Shown here piece by piece: positions 53,329 through 63,008 of a stretch of DNA of 64,000 nucleotides. A model generated the notes under the pieces. It saw nothing but the letters and a program-made list of their open reading frames with translations. It was not told where the DNA came from and ran no database searches. The stretch comes from Planctomycetota bacterium (GTDB lineage Bacteria; Planctomycetota; Planctomycetia; Planctomycetales; Planctomycetaceae). Position numbers and translations under genes: made by a program. Every line of letters starts with the position of its first letter. Positions within the stretch are counted from its first letter, which is position 1. The stretch is from the NCBI GenBank assembly GCA_003388505.1, contig QQVO01000076.1, positions 1 to 64,000 of the forward strand. The letters run 5' to 3'.

Positions 53329-53369
53329 CGTACAGTACCGAGCACACTGTACCGGGTACTTGGTACTTA
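53329..53369. repeat. GTACT-rich repeat, downstream flank
   Basis: 'gtacagtaccgagcac', 'actgtaccgggtact' and 'tggtactt' match in style the repeats at 52724-52766, so the S23-like gene is bracketed by this motif. Confidence 0.6.
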
Positions 53370-53463
53370 ATCGGTTCAGCAACAGAAGAAATCCTCCCTC
53401 CTGAGATCATTCAATGAGGTTCGACGGATGACGCAATGCTATGATCACCTGACAGGAAGTTCA

Positions 53464-53483
53464 TGCGAAGCCATCGCTTCGCA
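53464..53483. repeat. Short hairpin before the Uma2 gene
   Basis: Perfect 8-base arms tgcgaagc/gcttcgca around a 4-base loop, 26 bases before the ATG at 53510. Confidence 0.7.
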
Positions 53484-53509
53484 AGCCCGGTGAAACCTGA
53501 GAGTTGACC

Positions 53510-54244
53510 ATGACGCACGCCATCGAACGACCGGCGGCCGAATCGCAGCCGCGTAAGGAAGACTTTTGCGGCGTCCCCCCTCTGCGCAACGGCGACCGCC
53601 TTTCCCGTGAGGAGTTCTACCGCCGCTGGGACGCGATGCCGGAGTTGGTGAACGCGGAGCGAATTGAGGGGATCGTCTCGATGTCGGCATCGGTCAGAAG
53701 AAAAGCGCATGGTCGACCGCATTCCCACATGATTGGCTGGCTGGTCGGTTATGAATCCGAGACGCCGGGCGTCGAAGCGGGCGACAACAGTACGCTGCAG
53801 GTCGGACCTGACAGTGACCCCCAACCGGACGCGTATCTCCTGATACTCCCCGAACACGGAGGTCAGTGCCGCTTCACCGAAGACGACTACATCGAAGGGG
53901 GCCCGGAGTTCATCGCGGAGGTCTCCTCCAGCAGCATTTCACGGGATTTGAACAAGAAGCTGCCGCTGTATCGCGACAACGGTGTGCAGGAGTATGTTGT
54001 CTGGAAGACGGAAGAGCGCGAGATGCTGTGGTTCCGACTGGAAGAGGGGGACTACGTGCGGGCGTCTCCGGACGATGACGGAATCTTTCGCAGCAGCGTG
54101 TTCCCCGGCCTCTGGTTGGATGCAACGGCAATGCTCGACGGCAACCTCAAGCAAGTGTTGTCGGTGCTGCGGCAGGGGCTGGGATCGGCGGAGCACCGGG
54201 CGTTTGTACAGCAGTTGGCGGCACGCCGGTCGGGCGGTGCGTGA
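53510..54244 (+). CDS. Uma2-family endonuclease-fold protein (DUF820)
   Basis: The protein has 244 residues from the ATG at 53510. The PD-(D/E)xK-like core is visible: GPDSDPQPDAYLLILPE (about 104-120), then EFIAEVSSSSISRDLNKKLPLYRDNGVQEYVVW (about 134-166), where Glu-x-x-x-Ser/Arg-x-x-Lys matches the Uma2 active-site strand and the following helix. The N-terminus is rich in basic residues. Uma2 proteins are abundant in planctomycetes and cyanobacteria, usually as single genes with unknown function. Confidence 0.88.
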   Translation: MTHAIERPAAESQPRKEDFCGVPPLRNGDRLSREEFYRRWDAMPELVNAERIEGIVSMSASVRRKAHGRPHSHMIGWLVGYESETPGVEAGDNSTLQVGPDSDPQPDAYLLILPEHGGQCRFTEDDYIEGGPEFIAEVSSSSISRDLNKKLPLYRDNGVQEYVVWKTEEREMLWFRLEEGDYVRASPDDDGIFRSSVFPGLWLDATAMLDGNLKQVLSVLRQGLGSAEHRAFVQQLAARRSGGA

Positions 54245-54381
54245 TGGTGGGCCGTGATCCCGGCAGCAGACTGCCACGCTGGCTGAACGACACAACGGTC
54301 CATCTCAGAGTCCGCGCATGGACAACGCTCGCGGCCCTCGACAATGACTTGAAGTTGAGCGCTCCCCTGCGGGTCGCAGCT

Positions 54382-54421
54382 AGACTGAACACTGAACACC
54401 GATAACCGACAACTGAGCACC
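54382..54421. repeat. Degenerate tandem of 'actgaacac'-type words
   Basis: 'actgaacactgaacaccga' and then 'taaccgacaactgagcacc' form a degenerate tandem array ending seven bases before the HAD gene start. It leaves little room for a normal ribosome-binding site. Confidence 0.6.
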
Positions 54422-54427
54422 AACGCC

Positions 54428-55309
54428 ATGTCCCAACTCGGCCTCGACTCGTTCAAGAAACAGCACGACTTTCTGATCGGCATTGATTCGGACGGATGCG
54501 CGTTCGACTCGATGGAGATCAAGCACAAGGAGTGCTTCATTCCGAATTTCATCAAGCACCTGCAGCTGCAGCCGATTTCGAAGTATGCGCGGGAGGCTTG
54601 CGAGTTCACGAATCTCTATTCTAAATCGCGCGGGGCGAACCGGTTCCACGCCTATCTCGGCGCGCTTGACCTGCTGGAGCAGCGAGCAGAAGTAAAGGCG
54701 AGAGACTTCACTGTGCCGCGCTGGCAGGGCGTGCGCGACTGGGTGGACCGCGAAACCAAACTCGGGACGAAGACGATCGGTCCGGAGGCGGAGAAGACTG
54801 GTGATCCCGATCTGAAGCTGGGATTCGCCTGGTCGAGCGCCGTCGATGATGCGATCGCCGAGATGGTCCAGGGCGTGCCGCCCTTTCCCGGCGTCCGGGA
54901 GAGCCTGGAAAAAATGCAGGGGCGGGCCGACATGATCGTCTGCTCGGCGACGCCGAACCGGGCCCTGCAGCAGGAGTGGGAAGAGCATAAAATCGATCGT
55001 TACGTGCAGTGCATCTGCGGTCAGGAGGCGGGCAGCAAACAGCAGTCGCTCGGGTCCGCGAAGGAGCAAGGCTATTCGGAAGACAGGGTGCTGATGATCG
55101 GCGACGCGCCGGGCGACATGAAAGCCGCGAAGGCGGTTGGCGCGCTGTTCTTCCCGATCAACCCGGGCCACGAAGAAGCGAGCTGGGAAAGTTTCCTGGG
55201 CGAGGCGATGGAGCGATTCTTCGAGGGGCGCTACGCCGGAGAGTACGAGGCGGCGCTGATCGCCGAGTTCGACGGCTATCTGCCGGAGCAGCCTCCGTGG
55301 AAAAGGTGA
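54428..55309 (+). CDS. HAD-family hydrolase
   Basis: The protein has 293 residues. The HAD nucleophile motif is IGIDSDGCAFDSMEIKH with Asp20 and Asp22. Motif II may be MIVCSATPN (Ser/Thr in SAT) and motif III/IV the DRVLMIGDAPGDMKAAKAVGALFFPINPG stretch with the acidic GDAPGD. The middle section (about 60-145) is a helical cap. It should hydrolyse a phosphate ester; the substrate is unknown. It is convergent with the aldo/keto reductase gene (8 bases between stops) and could belong to the same carbohydrate pathway. Confidence 0.85.
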   Translation: MSQLGLDSFKKQHDFLIGIDSDGCAFDSMEIKHKECFIPNFIKHLQLQPISKYAREACEFTNLYSKSRGANRFHAYLGALDLLEQRAEVKARDFTVPRWQGVRDWVDRETKLGTKTIGPEAEKTGDPDLKLGFAWSSAVDDAIAEMVQGVPPFPGVRESLEKMQGRADMIVCSATPNRALQQEWEEHKIDRYVQCICGQEAGSKQQSLGSAKEQGYSEDRVLMIGDAPGDMKAAKAVGALFFPINPGHEEASWESFLGEAMERFFEGRYAGEYEAALIAEFDGYLPEQPPWKR

Positions 55310-55317
55310 CTGACGTT

Positions 55318-56262
55318 TCAATCCGGCTGCGGATCGTTGTTCTCCGGCCGGCCTTCGATATAGAACCAGTTGTGAATCGGTGCGAGAATCTCGCGGACTT
55401 CGCGGAGCAGTTGTTCGTCAATCGGCTCCTTGATCCACTCGGCCCATTGCCGGACGCGACCGGCGTTGGCGCTGCCGGCGACGCAGGTTGTCATGTCGGG
55501 ATTGGCAATCGAGAACTGCAGCGCGAGCTTGGCGATGTCGCTGCCGTTCTTCGTGCAGTGTTCCGACGCGCGGCGGCAGACTTCGCGGACTTCGGGCGTC
55601 GCTTTGTGCCAGGACGGCAGCGGAGAATTGCTGAGCAGACGCGCTGAGAAGGGAGCGGCATTGATGATGCCGACGTCTTTCGATTTCAGGTACGGCACGA
55701 GGTCGGCAAACATAGTGTTCTGCAGCGTGTAGTGGTTGTAGGAGAGCACGACGTCGAGGTCGGTCTGATCCAGGATGAACCTGAAGATGTTCATCGGATA
55801 GCCGCTGATCCCGACGAAGCGCACCTTGCCCTGCTCCTGCTGCCTGCGGAGTGCGGGGAGGGTTTCATCGACGATCTGCTGCATGTCGACGAACTCGATG
55901 TCGTGGCAGAAGAGAATGTCGATGTGGTCAGTGTGCAACCGTTCGAGGCTGACGTCGACGCTTTCTTCGACGCGTTTAGCGGAGAAGTCGAAGTGCCGGG
56001 CGGCGTACCGGCCGAGTTTTGTACTGAGGAGGTACGAGTCGCGTGGAACGTCCTGCAGCGCGATGCCGAGCAACACTTCCGACATGCCGCGACCGTAGTA
56101 CGGCGAGGTGTCGATGTAATTGAGCCCGCAATCCAGCGCCGCGTGTACGGCCTCGAGCGCCTCGGGCAGTTCCACATGCCGAAACTCACGCCCGAGAGAC
56201 GACGCCCCGTAGGAGAGAATCGGAAGTTCGAGTCCGGTTGAGCCGAGAGGACGTGTTTGCAT
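55318..56262 (-). CDS. Aldo/keto reductase (sugar dehydrogenase-like)
   Basis: The protein has 314 residues from the ATG at 56262. It carries the AKR tetrad Asp51 and Tyr56 (NYIDTSPYYGRGMSE), Lys82 (LLSTKLG) and His120 (DILFCHDIE). Further on, GISGYPM and VVLSYNHYTLQN are consistent with the L-galactose/L-fucose/D-threo-aldose dehydrogenase branch rather than the glucose-type AKRs (similarity judged by eye). It would oxidise an aldose to a lactone with NAD(P). It is the last gene of the sugar cluster, 28 bases after the FucU-like stop. Confidence 0.87.
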   Translation of the reverse strand: MQTRPLGSTGLELPILSYGASSLGREFRHVELPEALEAVHAALDCGLNYIDTSPYYGRGMSEVLLGIALQDVPRDSYLLSTKLGRYAARHFDFSAKRVEESVDVSLERLHTDHIDILFCHDIEFVDMQQIVDETLPALRRQQEQGKVRFVGISGYPMNIFRFILDQTDLDVVLSYNHYTLQNTMFADLVPYLKSKDVGIINAAPFSARLLSNSPLPSWHKATPEVREVCRRASEHCTKNGSDIAKLALQFSIANPDMTTCVAGSANAGRVRQWAEWIKEPIDEQLLREVREILAPIHNWFYIEGRPENNDPQPD

Positions 56263-56290
56263 GGTCAGTCCAGGTCGAATTCCATGACGG

Positions 56291-56743
56291 TTACTCACCA
56301 GGATTTCGCACGCCTATGGTAAGCAGAAGGTTGGCCCACAGGGCGCCTTCGGCGGTCTGGATCGTCAGCACGTGGTCGCGCGAGGCGACGGCGTCGTAGA
56401 AGTCCCACTTCTGAATCGGCTCGAGTTCGACATCGAGTCCGGCATCCTTGAGGATGCTGCGGTACTCCGTCCAGATCGGAGGATCACCCCCGAGCGCATG
56501 GGGATCGTCCTCGGGGATCCCCATCGTGTTTGCGGCTTCGATCGGGATCGCTGTCACCAGAGCCCTCAGTACGTCGGTGCACGAGACGACGCAGGGAGAC
56601 AGGTTCAAACAGACAAGGTCGGCATTCGGTCCCAGCGTGTTGTAAGCGGGGTAGTTGCCGTCGGCGATGAGGACTTTCGAATGGTGTCCGGCGCGGCCGA
56701 GCACCTCGTTGATCTGGGGATGGATGAGGGTGTGTTTGAGCAT
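56291..56743 (-). CDS. RbsD/FucU-family sugar mutarotase
   Basis: The protein has 150 residues. The pattern LIHPQINEVLGRAGHHSKVLIADGNYPAYN (6-35) is the FucU/RbsD signature, with the His pair after AG and Asp28. DPPIWTEYRSILKDAG and the WDFYD motif around 113 fit the active-site loop. It interconverts anomers, supplying the form used by the dehydrogenase that follows. The RbsD alternative is less likely because its neighbours are not ribose genes. Confidence 0.9.
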   Translation of the reverse strand: MLKHTLIHPQINEVLGRAGHHSKVLIADGNYPAYNTLGPNADLVCLNLSPCVVSCTDVLRALVTAIPIEAANTMGIPEDDPHALGGDPPIWTEYRSILKDAGLDVELEPIQKWDFYDAVASRDHVLTIQTAEGALWANLLLTIGVRNPGE

Positions 56744-56767
56744 GGCGGTTGTTTCGGTGCTGAAGTC

Positions 56768-58027
56768 TTACATTCCCTCGCGGAGCGCCTCGAGATGGCG
56801 GGCGAAGTGGTCCTCCAGGACTTCTGCATAGGTCGCCGGATGCGTTTCCAGCACGCCGCGGACGGCCGGCCCGAGATCAGGATCGGTGAGGACGCTGCCG
56901 AAAGTGCAGTGCAGGATTTGACGTCCGGGTGCGGTGAAGCCGCGTCCGGCGGGGACTTCGTCCCACAGTTCGAGGTAGTGTCGTTCGAGTTCGCGGACGT
57001 CGCCAACATCAGCCTGCGGCGGCGCGGAATCGAGCGTCGCGGAGACGTGATAAGTGGCCTTGTCGGTGTCGTACCGGTCGCGTGCGAAATCGATGATTCG
57101 GCGGAAGAGCGGTTCCTCATGCCGGGCGACGACTCGCAGCGCCTCCAGATAGCTCGTGCCGGCGGTCTTGACGTGAAAGCGGCCGCCGGTCGCTCGCGCG
57201 AAGGCGGGGTACATGGAGAGCTTGTCGGAGCCGGAGTGCAGACTGAGCTTGTAGGGGCCGAGCAGTTCTGCGATGGCCGCGTGGTCTGCGAGCGACTTCT
57301 CCAGCGCCGGGATGTCGCCTTTGTAATCGACTCCCTTCTCGAACTCGCCGATGTATCGAGGGGCCAGACTGATCAGTTCCACTCCGGCTTCGCGTATTTC
57401 GCGGGCAACGATGTAATGTTCGGCCAGGGTTGTCGGCTGTTCGGTCTCGTCGACGGAGAGTTCAATTTCGAACGGCCGGCCGGCCGCCCGGCAGGTCCGC
57501 CCGATGTGCCGACCGAGTTCAATCGCCGCTTCGATCGCACGACCGTACTTGACGGCCGCACGCAGGCACGCGAGTTCATCGAACTCGATGACGGTTCCCG
57601 TGGAGAGCGTGATCGACTCGCCGCGGTACTGATCGATCCATTCGGCGGGATGATTATCGAATTCTTGGCGTACGGCCGGTTCGTCGTAGTCGTCGGCCTG
57701 CTGATCGACATGATCTGACGGATCAATCGTGAAGAAGGTGAAACCAGCCGCGACGGTCGCTTCGACGTCAGCGGGGGTCTTCAGATGGTCGGCGTCCGCA
57801 CCGGTGCCCGAGGTCCAGTCGGCCGCCTGCATGGCGGAGAGTGCATCCTCCATCACCTGTTGCGGCGATCTGTTCGTGCGGCGCATCTCGCGAATCGACT
57901 GCTGGGGAAAGATCGGGCGGATCTCGCCTCCGGCACGGCGCATGGCGGCAATGTGGCCGGGCGTGGCGAGACCGATCCGGTCGCCGAAGCCAAAAGAAGG
58001 AGATAATCCGAGCGTCACAGCCGGCAT
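56768..58027 (-). CDS. UxaE-like (tagaturonate epimerase family) protein
   Basis: The protein has 419 residues. It shows the pattern of the tagaturonate/fructuronate epimerase family: PSFGFGDRIGLATPGHIAAMRRAG near the N-terminus, TFFTIDPSDHVDQQADDYDE (about 93-112), FEIELSVDETEQPTTLAEHYIVAREIREAGVELISLAPRYIGEFEKGVDYKGDIPALEKSLADHAAIAELLGPYKLSLHSGSDKLSMYP (the conserved HSGSDK loop) and FHVKTAGTSYLEALR. It is shorter than the about 480-residue thermophilic enzymes. Substrates are ketouronates in the characterised case; here the neighbours suggest a deoxy- or aldo-sugar. Confidence 0.85.
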   Translation of the reverse strand: MPAVTLGLSPSFGFGDRIGLATPGHIAAMRRAGGEIRPIFPQQSIREMRRTNRSPQQVMEDALSAMQAADWTSGTGADADHLKTPADVEATVAAGFTFFTIDPSDHVDQQADDYDEPAVRQEFDNHPAEWIDQYRGESITLSTGTVIEFDELACLRAAVKYGRAIEAAIELGRHIGRTCRAAGRPFEIELSVDETEQPTTLAEHYIVAREIREAGVELISLAPRYIGEFEKGVDYKGDIPALEKSLADHAAIAELLGPYKLSLHSGSDKLSMYPAFARATGGRFHVKTAGTSYLEALRVVARHEEPLFRRIIDFARDRYDTDKATYHVSATLDSAPPQADVGDVRELERHYLELWDEVPAGRGFTAPGRQILHCTFGSVLTDPDLGPAVRGVLETHPATYAEVLEDHFARHLEALREGM

Positions 58028-58066
58028 CGCAGTCTCTCAGAGTACGTTGAAATTCGCTTCGAGTCC

Positions 58067-58879
58067 CTAAGACTTCAATTGCCGAAATGCATTGATCGTC
58101 TGCTTCGCGGCGGCGTCCGAATCGGGCCAGGGGAGCGCTTCGGCCGAGAGATAGCCGTCGTAACGGATCTCGTGCAGGGCCGCCATCACCGGTTCGAAGT
58201 CGAGGTGACCGCATCCGGCCGGTCGGCGGTTCGAGTCGACGAAGTGTACGTGGCCGATGTGGTCCCCGGCGGCGAGGATTGCGGCGGCGAGGTCGATTTC
58301 TTCGATCTGCATGTGGAACAGGTCGGCGAGGATCCGCACGTTCTGAATCCCGCGCGATTCGATCAACGCCGCCCCGTCGCCCAGCGTACAGCAGAGGTCG
58401 GTTTCGTACCGGTTCAGCGGTTCGTAGATCAAGGGCACGTCGTACTGGTCGGCGTGTTCGGCCAGGTCGATCAGCGCACTGCCGAGAAACCCGATCGCGG
58501 TCGGTTTGTCGATCTCGCTCCCCGACCGGCCCTGCATCGAGCCGATGATGGCCGGCGCTCCGAGCGGTCCGCCGAAGTCGATCATCCACCGGATGAAATC
58601 TTTCGCCCTTTCGCGGATGCTGGTGTGCGGGTCGGTGAGGTTGAGCTTGTGAATCACCCAGCCGGCCCCGGTCCCGACCGCGGCGAGAGACAGGCCGGCG
58701 TCGTCCAGGCGGGTCTTCAGTTCCTCCGCATCGACGGCCTCCGGCCCCGGCGCAAAAAGCTCTACGGCGTCAAAACCGAGTTCACGAGCTTGCTCGATCG
58801 ATCCGGGGAGGTCGTCCCAGTAGACGAACGGCCCGCCGCGGGCCTCCTCAACAAGAGAGATCGTAACCGCCGATTTCAT
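58067..58879 (-). CDS. Sugar phosphate isomerase/epimerase-like TIM barrel
   Basis: From the ATG at 58879 the protein has 270 residues and no signal peptide, unlike the two exported relatives in this window. Metal-site strands: LIYEPLNRYETDLC (Glu), NVRILADLFHMQIEEIDLAAAI (Asp/His), HIGHVHFVDSNRRPAGCGHLDF (His) and YDGYLSAEALPWP (Glu). It should isomerise or epimerise a soluble sugar in the cytoplasm. It lies 39 bases before the UxaE-like gene and 160 bases after the dehydrogenase gene. Confidence 0.87.
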   Translation of the reverse strand: MKSAVTISLVEEARGGPFVYWDDLPGSIEQARELGFDAVELFAPGPEAVDAEELKTRLDDAGLSLAAVGTGAGWVIHKLNLTDPHTSIRERAKDFIRWMIDFGGPLGAPAIIGSMQGRSGSEIDKPTAIGFLGSALIDLAEHADQYDVPLIYEPLNRYETDLCCTLGDGAALIESRGIQNVRILADLFHMQIEEIDLAAAILAAGDHIGHVHFVDSNRRPAGCGHLDFEPVMAALHEIRYDGYLSAEALPWPDSDAAAKQTINAFRQLKS

Positions 58880-59039
58880 GGATCGAAGTGCCGCCATGAG
58901 GAAAAGAGAAACCGCTCGGAGCGCGTCGATGTCGCCTCCGATCCGGCAGAGAATAGCAGAATCGGGCCCGGTTGCGACGGTCGGTGACTGCTGCGGCCGC
59001 CGGGCCGTGCGAGCCGGAGGGAGTTCTCGACTCCCGCAA

Positions 59040-60065
<1,026 letters not shown>

Positions 60066-60167
60066 CGGTCGCAGAAATACACGGGGGAGATTCGCGGAGC
60101 CGGATATCCGATGCGGCAGGACCGAGTCCAAGCGCTGCGATCCCCTTCGCGTCGCTCCAGGCCGGCT

Positions 60168-61295
60168 TCAGTCGAGTTCGCCCAGAAGCTGTTCCGCCTC
60201 GGCCGCTGCCTCCGACTCGGGCGCGGCGTCGATCGCCCGCTGGAGATACTTTCTTGCCTTGTCTGCATCCCGCTCAAGGTACACTTTCGCAAACTTGAGG
60301 TAGCTGGCCGCCTTCTGCGGATCCCCCTCGGATGCCTGCGAGGCGGGCTTCCTGTCGCCATCCGGGGACTCCGCGGTTTCCATTCTTTTCTCGACCTCCG
60401 CCAGATCGGCTTGGGCGCGAGTCGCAGTTTCTGAGTCAGGCGCGTCATCGATCAATTCTCGATAGATCGCGGCGGCCGCTTCCCACTCCCGGCTCTCGAC
60501 GTGCAGAGCCGCCTGATCAAGTCGTTCCGCGTGCCCCAGCAATGCCGAGTAATCGTCGTCCGCCGCCAGTCTGCTCCAGACCGTGTCAATCGCGTCGGCC
60601 GCCTCCTGGAGGTTGCTGTAGGTCCTCTTCAACTCGGCCAGGGAGCGCGCCGCTTCAAGTTGTTTGTCTCTCCGGCTGATCAACTCCTCGGCGTCAGCCG
60701 CTTGCGTAGCAGCGGTCTCGACCAGCTCTGTCTGCAGCGCCTGCAAAGCCAACGCGGCTTCGGCATAGCTGCCTTCAACCTGGTGCTCCTTCACCAACTT
60801 GATCGCGTCTTCAATGTCGCCGCGCTTGAGTGCGCGCTGAGCGTTTCGGGCCGACCGTTGGATCTGTTGCAACTGTTCGGATTCGAGAATCGTTCCGGCC
60901 TCTTTGAGCTGGTTCTCCAGAAACGCTCCCACATCGTTCGGTTTTCCCGAGTTCGAATAGAGCAGTTCGCCGTCTGCACGAATCACAAAGACGGCGGGGA
61001 TGCCGCTCCCGTCGAACTGCAGCGCGTTACGCACGGCAGGCCAGTCCGCCGTATCGGTGTCGACCTTGAGAACCAGAAATTGACGGACAAGCGGCTGGAT
61101 TTCCTTGACGGTCGCCAATTCCTGAGCCATGACCCGGCAATAGACGCAGCTTTCATTGCCGGCAATGATCAGAGCCGGCTTACCGGTGCGTTTCATTTCA
61201 CGGATGAGTTCAGCACCGCGTCCCGCCGCGACACAGCATTGGGCGTCGATCGACACGAGCATGATGCTCAGCAGAAACGAGTTCAACAACCGCAT
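60168..61295 (-). CDS. Exported thioredoxin-fold protein with TPR-like tail
   Basis: The protein has 375 residues from the ATG at 61295, with a signal peptide at about 1-24. The thioredoxin-like domain has the redox pair C50-V-Y-C53 and a cis-Pro loop GIPAVFV (Pro100); the extra Cys20-Cys21 pair lies within or next to the cleaved signal. From about 140 the protein is helical, with TPR-like repeats near the end (YLKFAKVYLERDADKARKYLQRAIDAAPESEAAAEAEQLL, 334-373) and a long coiled region in the middle. A periplasmic thiol-disulfide role coupled to a scaffold is plausible. It is 102 bases from the dehydrogenase start, so operon membership is uncertain. Confidence 0.83.
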   Translation of the reverse strand: MRLLNSFLLSIMLVSIDAQCCVAAGRGAELIREMKRTGKPALIIAGNESCVYCRVMAQELATVKEIQPLVRQFLVLKVDTDTADWPAVRNALQFDGSGIPAVFVIRADGELLYSNSGKPNDVGAFLENQLKEAGTILESEQLQQIQRSARNAQRALKRGDIEDAIKLVKEHQVEGSYAEAALALQALQTELVETAATQAADAEELISRRDKQLEAARSLAELKRTYSNLQEAADAIDTVWSRLAADDDYSALLGHAERLDQAALHVESREWEAAAAIYRELIDDAPDSETATRAQADLAEVEKRMETAESPDGDRKPASQASEGDPQKAASYLKFAKVYLERDADKARKYLQRAIDAAPESEAAAEAEQLLGELD

Positions 61296-61600
61296 GGCGT
61301 CCTCCCCTCGAAGCGCGTAATCCACTATCTTCCAGCGCTTCGTCAATGCTGCGCTGAACCTGTCGAATCAGAATTGAAAAGCCACCAATCTCGATCGCTC
61401 AGTCGAGGATATCCCCCGCCCGACCAGACCGCAACGTCGAACCTGGAGACCGCGTCACGGCGTGGTTGGCGGCCGTAGCGACAGCGAAGTTGGCACTTGG
61501 CCGAAGCGGGTACGGCCGGTCGGTCTGCAGGGTCCGTTGATCTCAACTGGTCGGTCTTTACGGATGGCCTTACACTCCGGCTTCGCTTGGGATACTTCGG
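61296..61600. other. Divergent region between the thioredoxin and ruvC genes
   Basis: This 305-base stretch should hold the promoters of both gene sets. I find no convincing pair of promoter boxes, no hairpin and no dispersed repeat. Confidence 0.4.
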
Positions 61601-62155
61601 GTGTGCCTGTGGGTGAACTCCGTGCCGGAAGCTGATGAACCACTGTCCGCCGATGTCCGGGGCGAAGTGTGCCTCGGGATCGATCCCGGTCTGAACCGCA
61701 CTGGATATGCGATCCTCAGCCGGTTCGGGGGGAGTGTCTCGCTCACCGAAGGGGGAGTCGTCAGTTCCACGTCGTCGCGTTCGCTGGCCGAGCGTGTGCA
61801 CGAAATCGGAACCGGATTGCGCGAGGTGCTCGAAGAGTTCCAGCCGCGGTGTGTGGCGATCGAACAGGTCTTTTCCCTCGGCAAGAACCCCAAGACCGCG
61901 CTGCTGATGGCGCACGCCAGGGGCGCAATACTGTACGCCGTCGCGGACCACGGAATCGATCTGAAGCATTACACGCCGCGGCAGATCAAGAAGTTGCTGA
62001 CCGGAAGCGGCACCGCCTCCAAAGAGCAGGTGCAACGCGCCGTCACACGGGAATTGGCGCTGGACGCCGTCCCGGAACCGAACGACGTGGCCGACGCCTG
62101 CGCGGTCGCGCTGTGCCACCTGCACAGCAGTCGGGTAATTACGGCGACGGAATGA
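61601..62155 (+). CDS. ruvC: Crossover junction endodeoxyribonuclease RuvC
   Basis: The protein has 184 residues from the first GTG, or 180 from the GTG at 61613, or 177 from the GTG at 61622; there is no ATG in the region and all three are in frame. The acidic residues are Asp28 (GIDPGLNRTGYA), Glu88 (AIEQVF), Asp162 and Asp165 (EPNDVADACAVALCH). RuvC resolves Holliday junctions. The ruvA gene follows on the same strand, as in many bacteria. Confidence 0.93.
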   Translation: MCLWVNSVPEADEPLSADVRGEVCLGIDPGLNRTGYAILSRFGGSVSLTEGGVVSSTSSRSLAERVHEIGTGLREVLEEFQPRCVAIEQVFSLGKNPKTALLMAHARGAILYAVADHGIDLKHYTPRQIKKLLTGSGTASKEQVQRAVTRELALDAVPEPNDVADACAVALCHLHSSRVITATE

Positions 62156-62298
62156 GTCTGTTCGGCGTCCGTCTCTGCATGCCGCTGTTCCGCAGCGGGT
62201 CTGTTGCTTAAACTCCAGCAGCAGTTTCAGACGGCTTGCGCATCGTGATCGACCTCGAGCCGTAGCCCCTCCCACCGACTCCATCCGCCGCGCAACCT

Positions 62299-62931
62299 TT
62301 GATTACCAAAGTCACCGGGAAACTTGTTTCGCTTCGCGAGAACGACGCCGCCGTTGAGATCGGCGCCTTCGAGTATCAGATATCCGTCCCCGATTTTGTG
62401 CGTCGGCAATTGCAGTCGCGGGTCGGGGAGACAGTGAGCCTGCGGACGATCGAGTATCTTGAAGGGAATCCTCAGAAGGGGGGCCGCATGATCCCCCGCA
62501 TGGTTGGTTTTCTCCACGATGCCGAGCGGGACTTCTTCGACATGATCTGTCAGGTCGACGGAGTGGGCGTCCGCAAGGCGTTGCAGGCGATGGTGCGGCC
62601 GGTCCGCGACGTGGCCGTCGCGATCGAGGAGCAGGATGTCAAACTGCTGGCGACGTTGCCGGGGATCGGACCGGCGGTCGCCGAGCGGATTGTGGCCAAA
62701 CTCCGCCGGAAGATGGCAAAGTTCGCACTGATGATCGAAGAGGAGCGACCCGAGGCCGATTCGACACGGCGCGACGTCATCAACGAATCGTATGAGGCGC
62801 TGATGGCCCTGGGACATACCGAACGCGACGCGCGGGCGAAGATTGAGCTTGCAGTAGAGTCCAAAGGAAAGTTCAAATCGGTGGAAGATCTGTTGCAGGT
62901 GATTTACCGGCAGGACCGCGAGTCCGGTTGA
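62299..62931 (+). CDS. ruvA: Holliday junction branch migration protein RuvA
   Basis: The protein has 210 residues and starts at a TTG (62299); no ATG suits the family's N-terminus ([15 protein letters not shown]). Domain I is the OB fold (1-65). Two HhH motifs are [19 protein letters not shown] and [20 protein letters not shown] (about 75-134). A flexible acidic linker is followed by domain III ([28 protein letters not shown]). RuvA guides RuvB in branch migration. The ruvB gene is not in the window. Confidence 0.93.
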   Translation: MITKVTGKLVSLRENDAAVEIGAFEYQISVPDFVRRQLQSRVGETVSLRTIEYLEGNPQKGGRMIPRMVGFLHDAERDFFDMICQVDGVGVRKALQAMVRPVRDVAVAIEEQDVKLLATLPGIGPAVAERIVAKLRRKMAKFALMIEEERPEADSTRRDVINESYEALMALGHTERDARAKIELAVESKGKFKSVEDLLQVIYRQDRESG

Positions 62932-63008
62932 ACTCCTGCCGGAGCCGGTGGATGATCGACGCAGAGGTCGAATTAAGTTGTCGCCGGCCTGCATGCCCGG
63001 GAGCTTTG

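Noticed and set aside
56291-56298. Overlap of the FucU-like stop with an extended AKR start at 56298
   Set aside because: The AKR family start is the ATG at 56262 (MQTRPLGSTG); the extra 12 residues upstream are not part of the domain.
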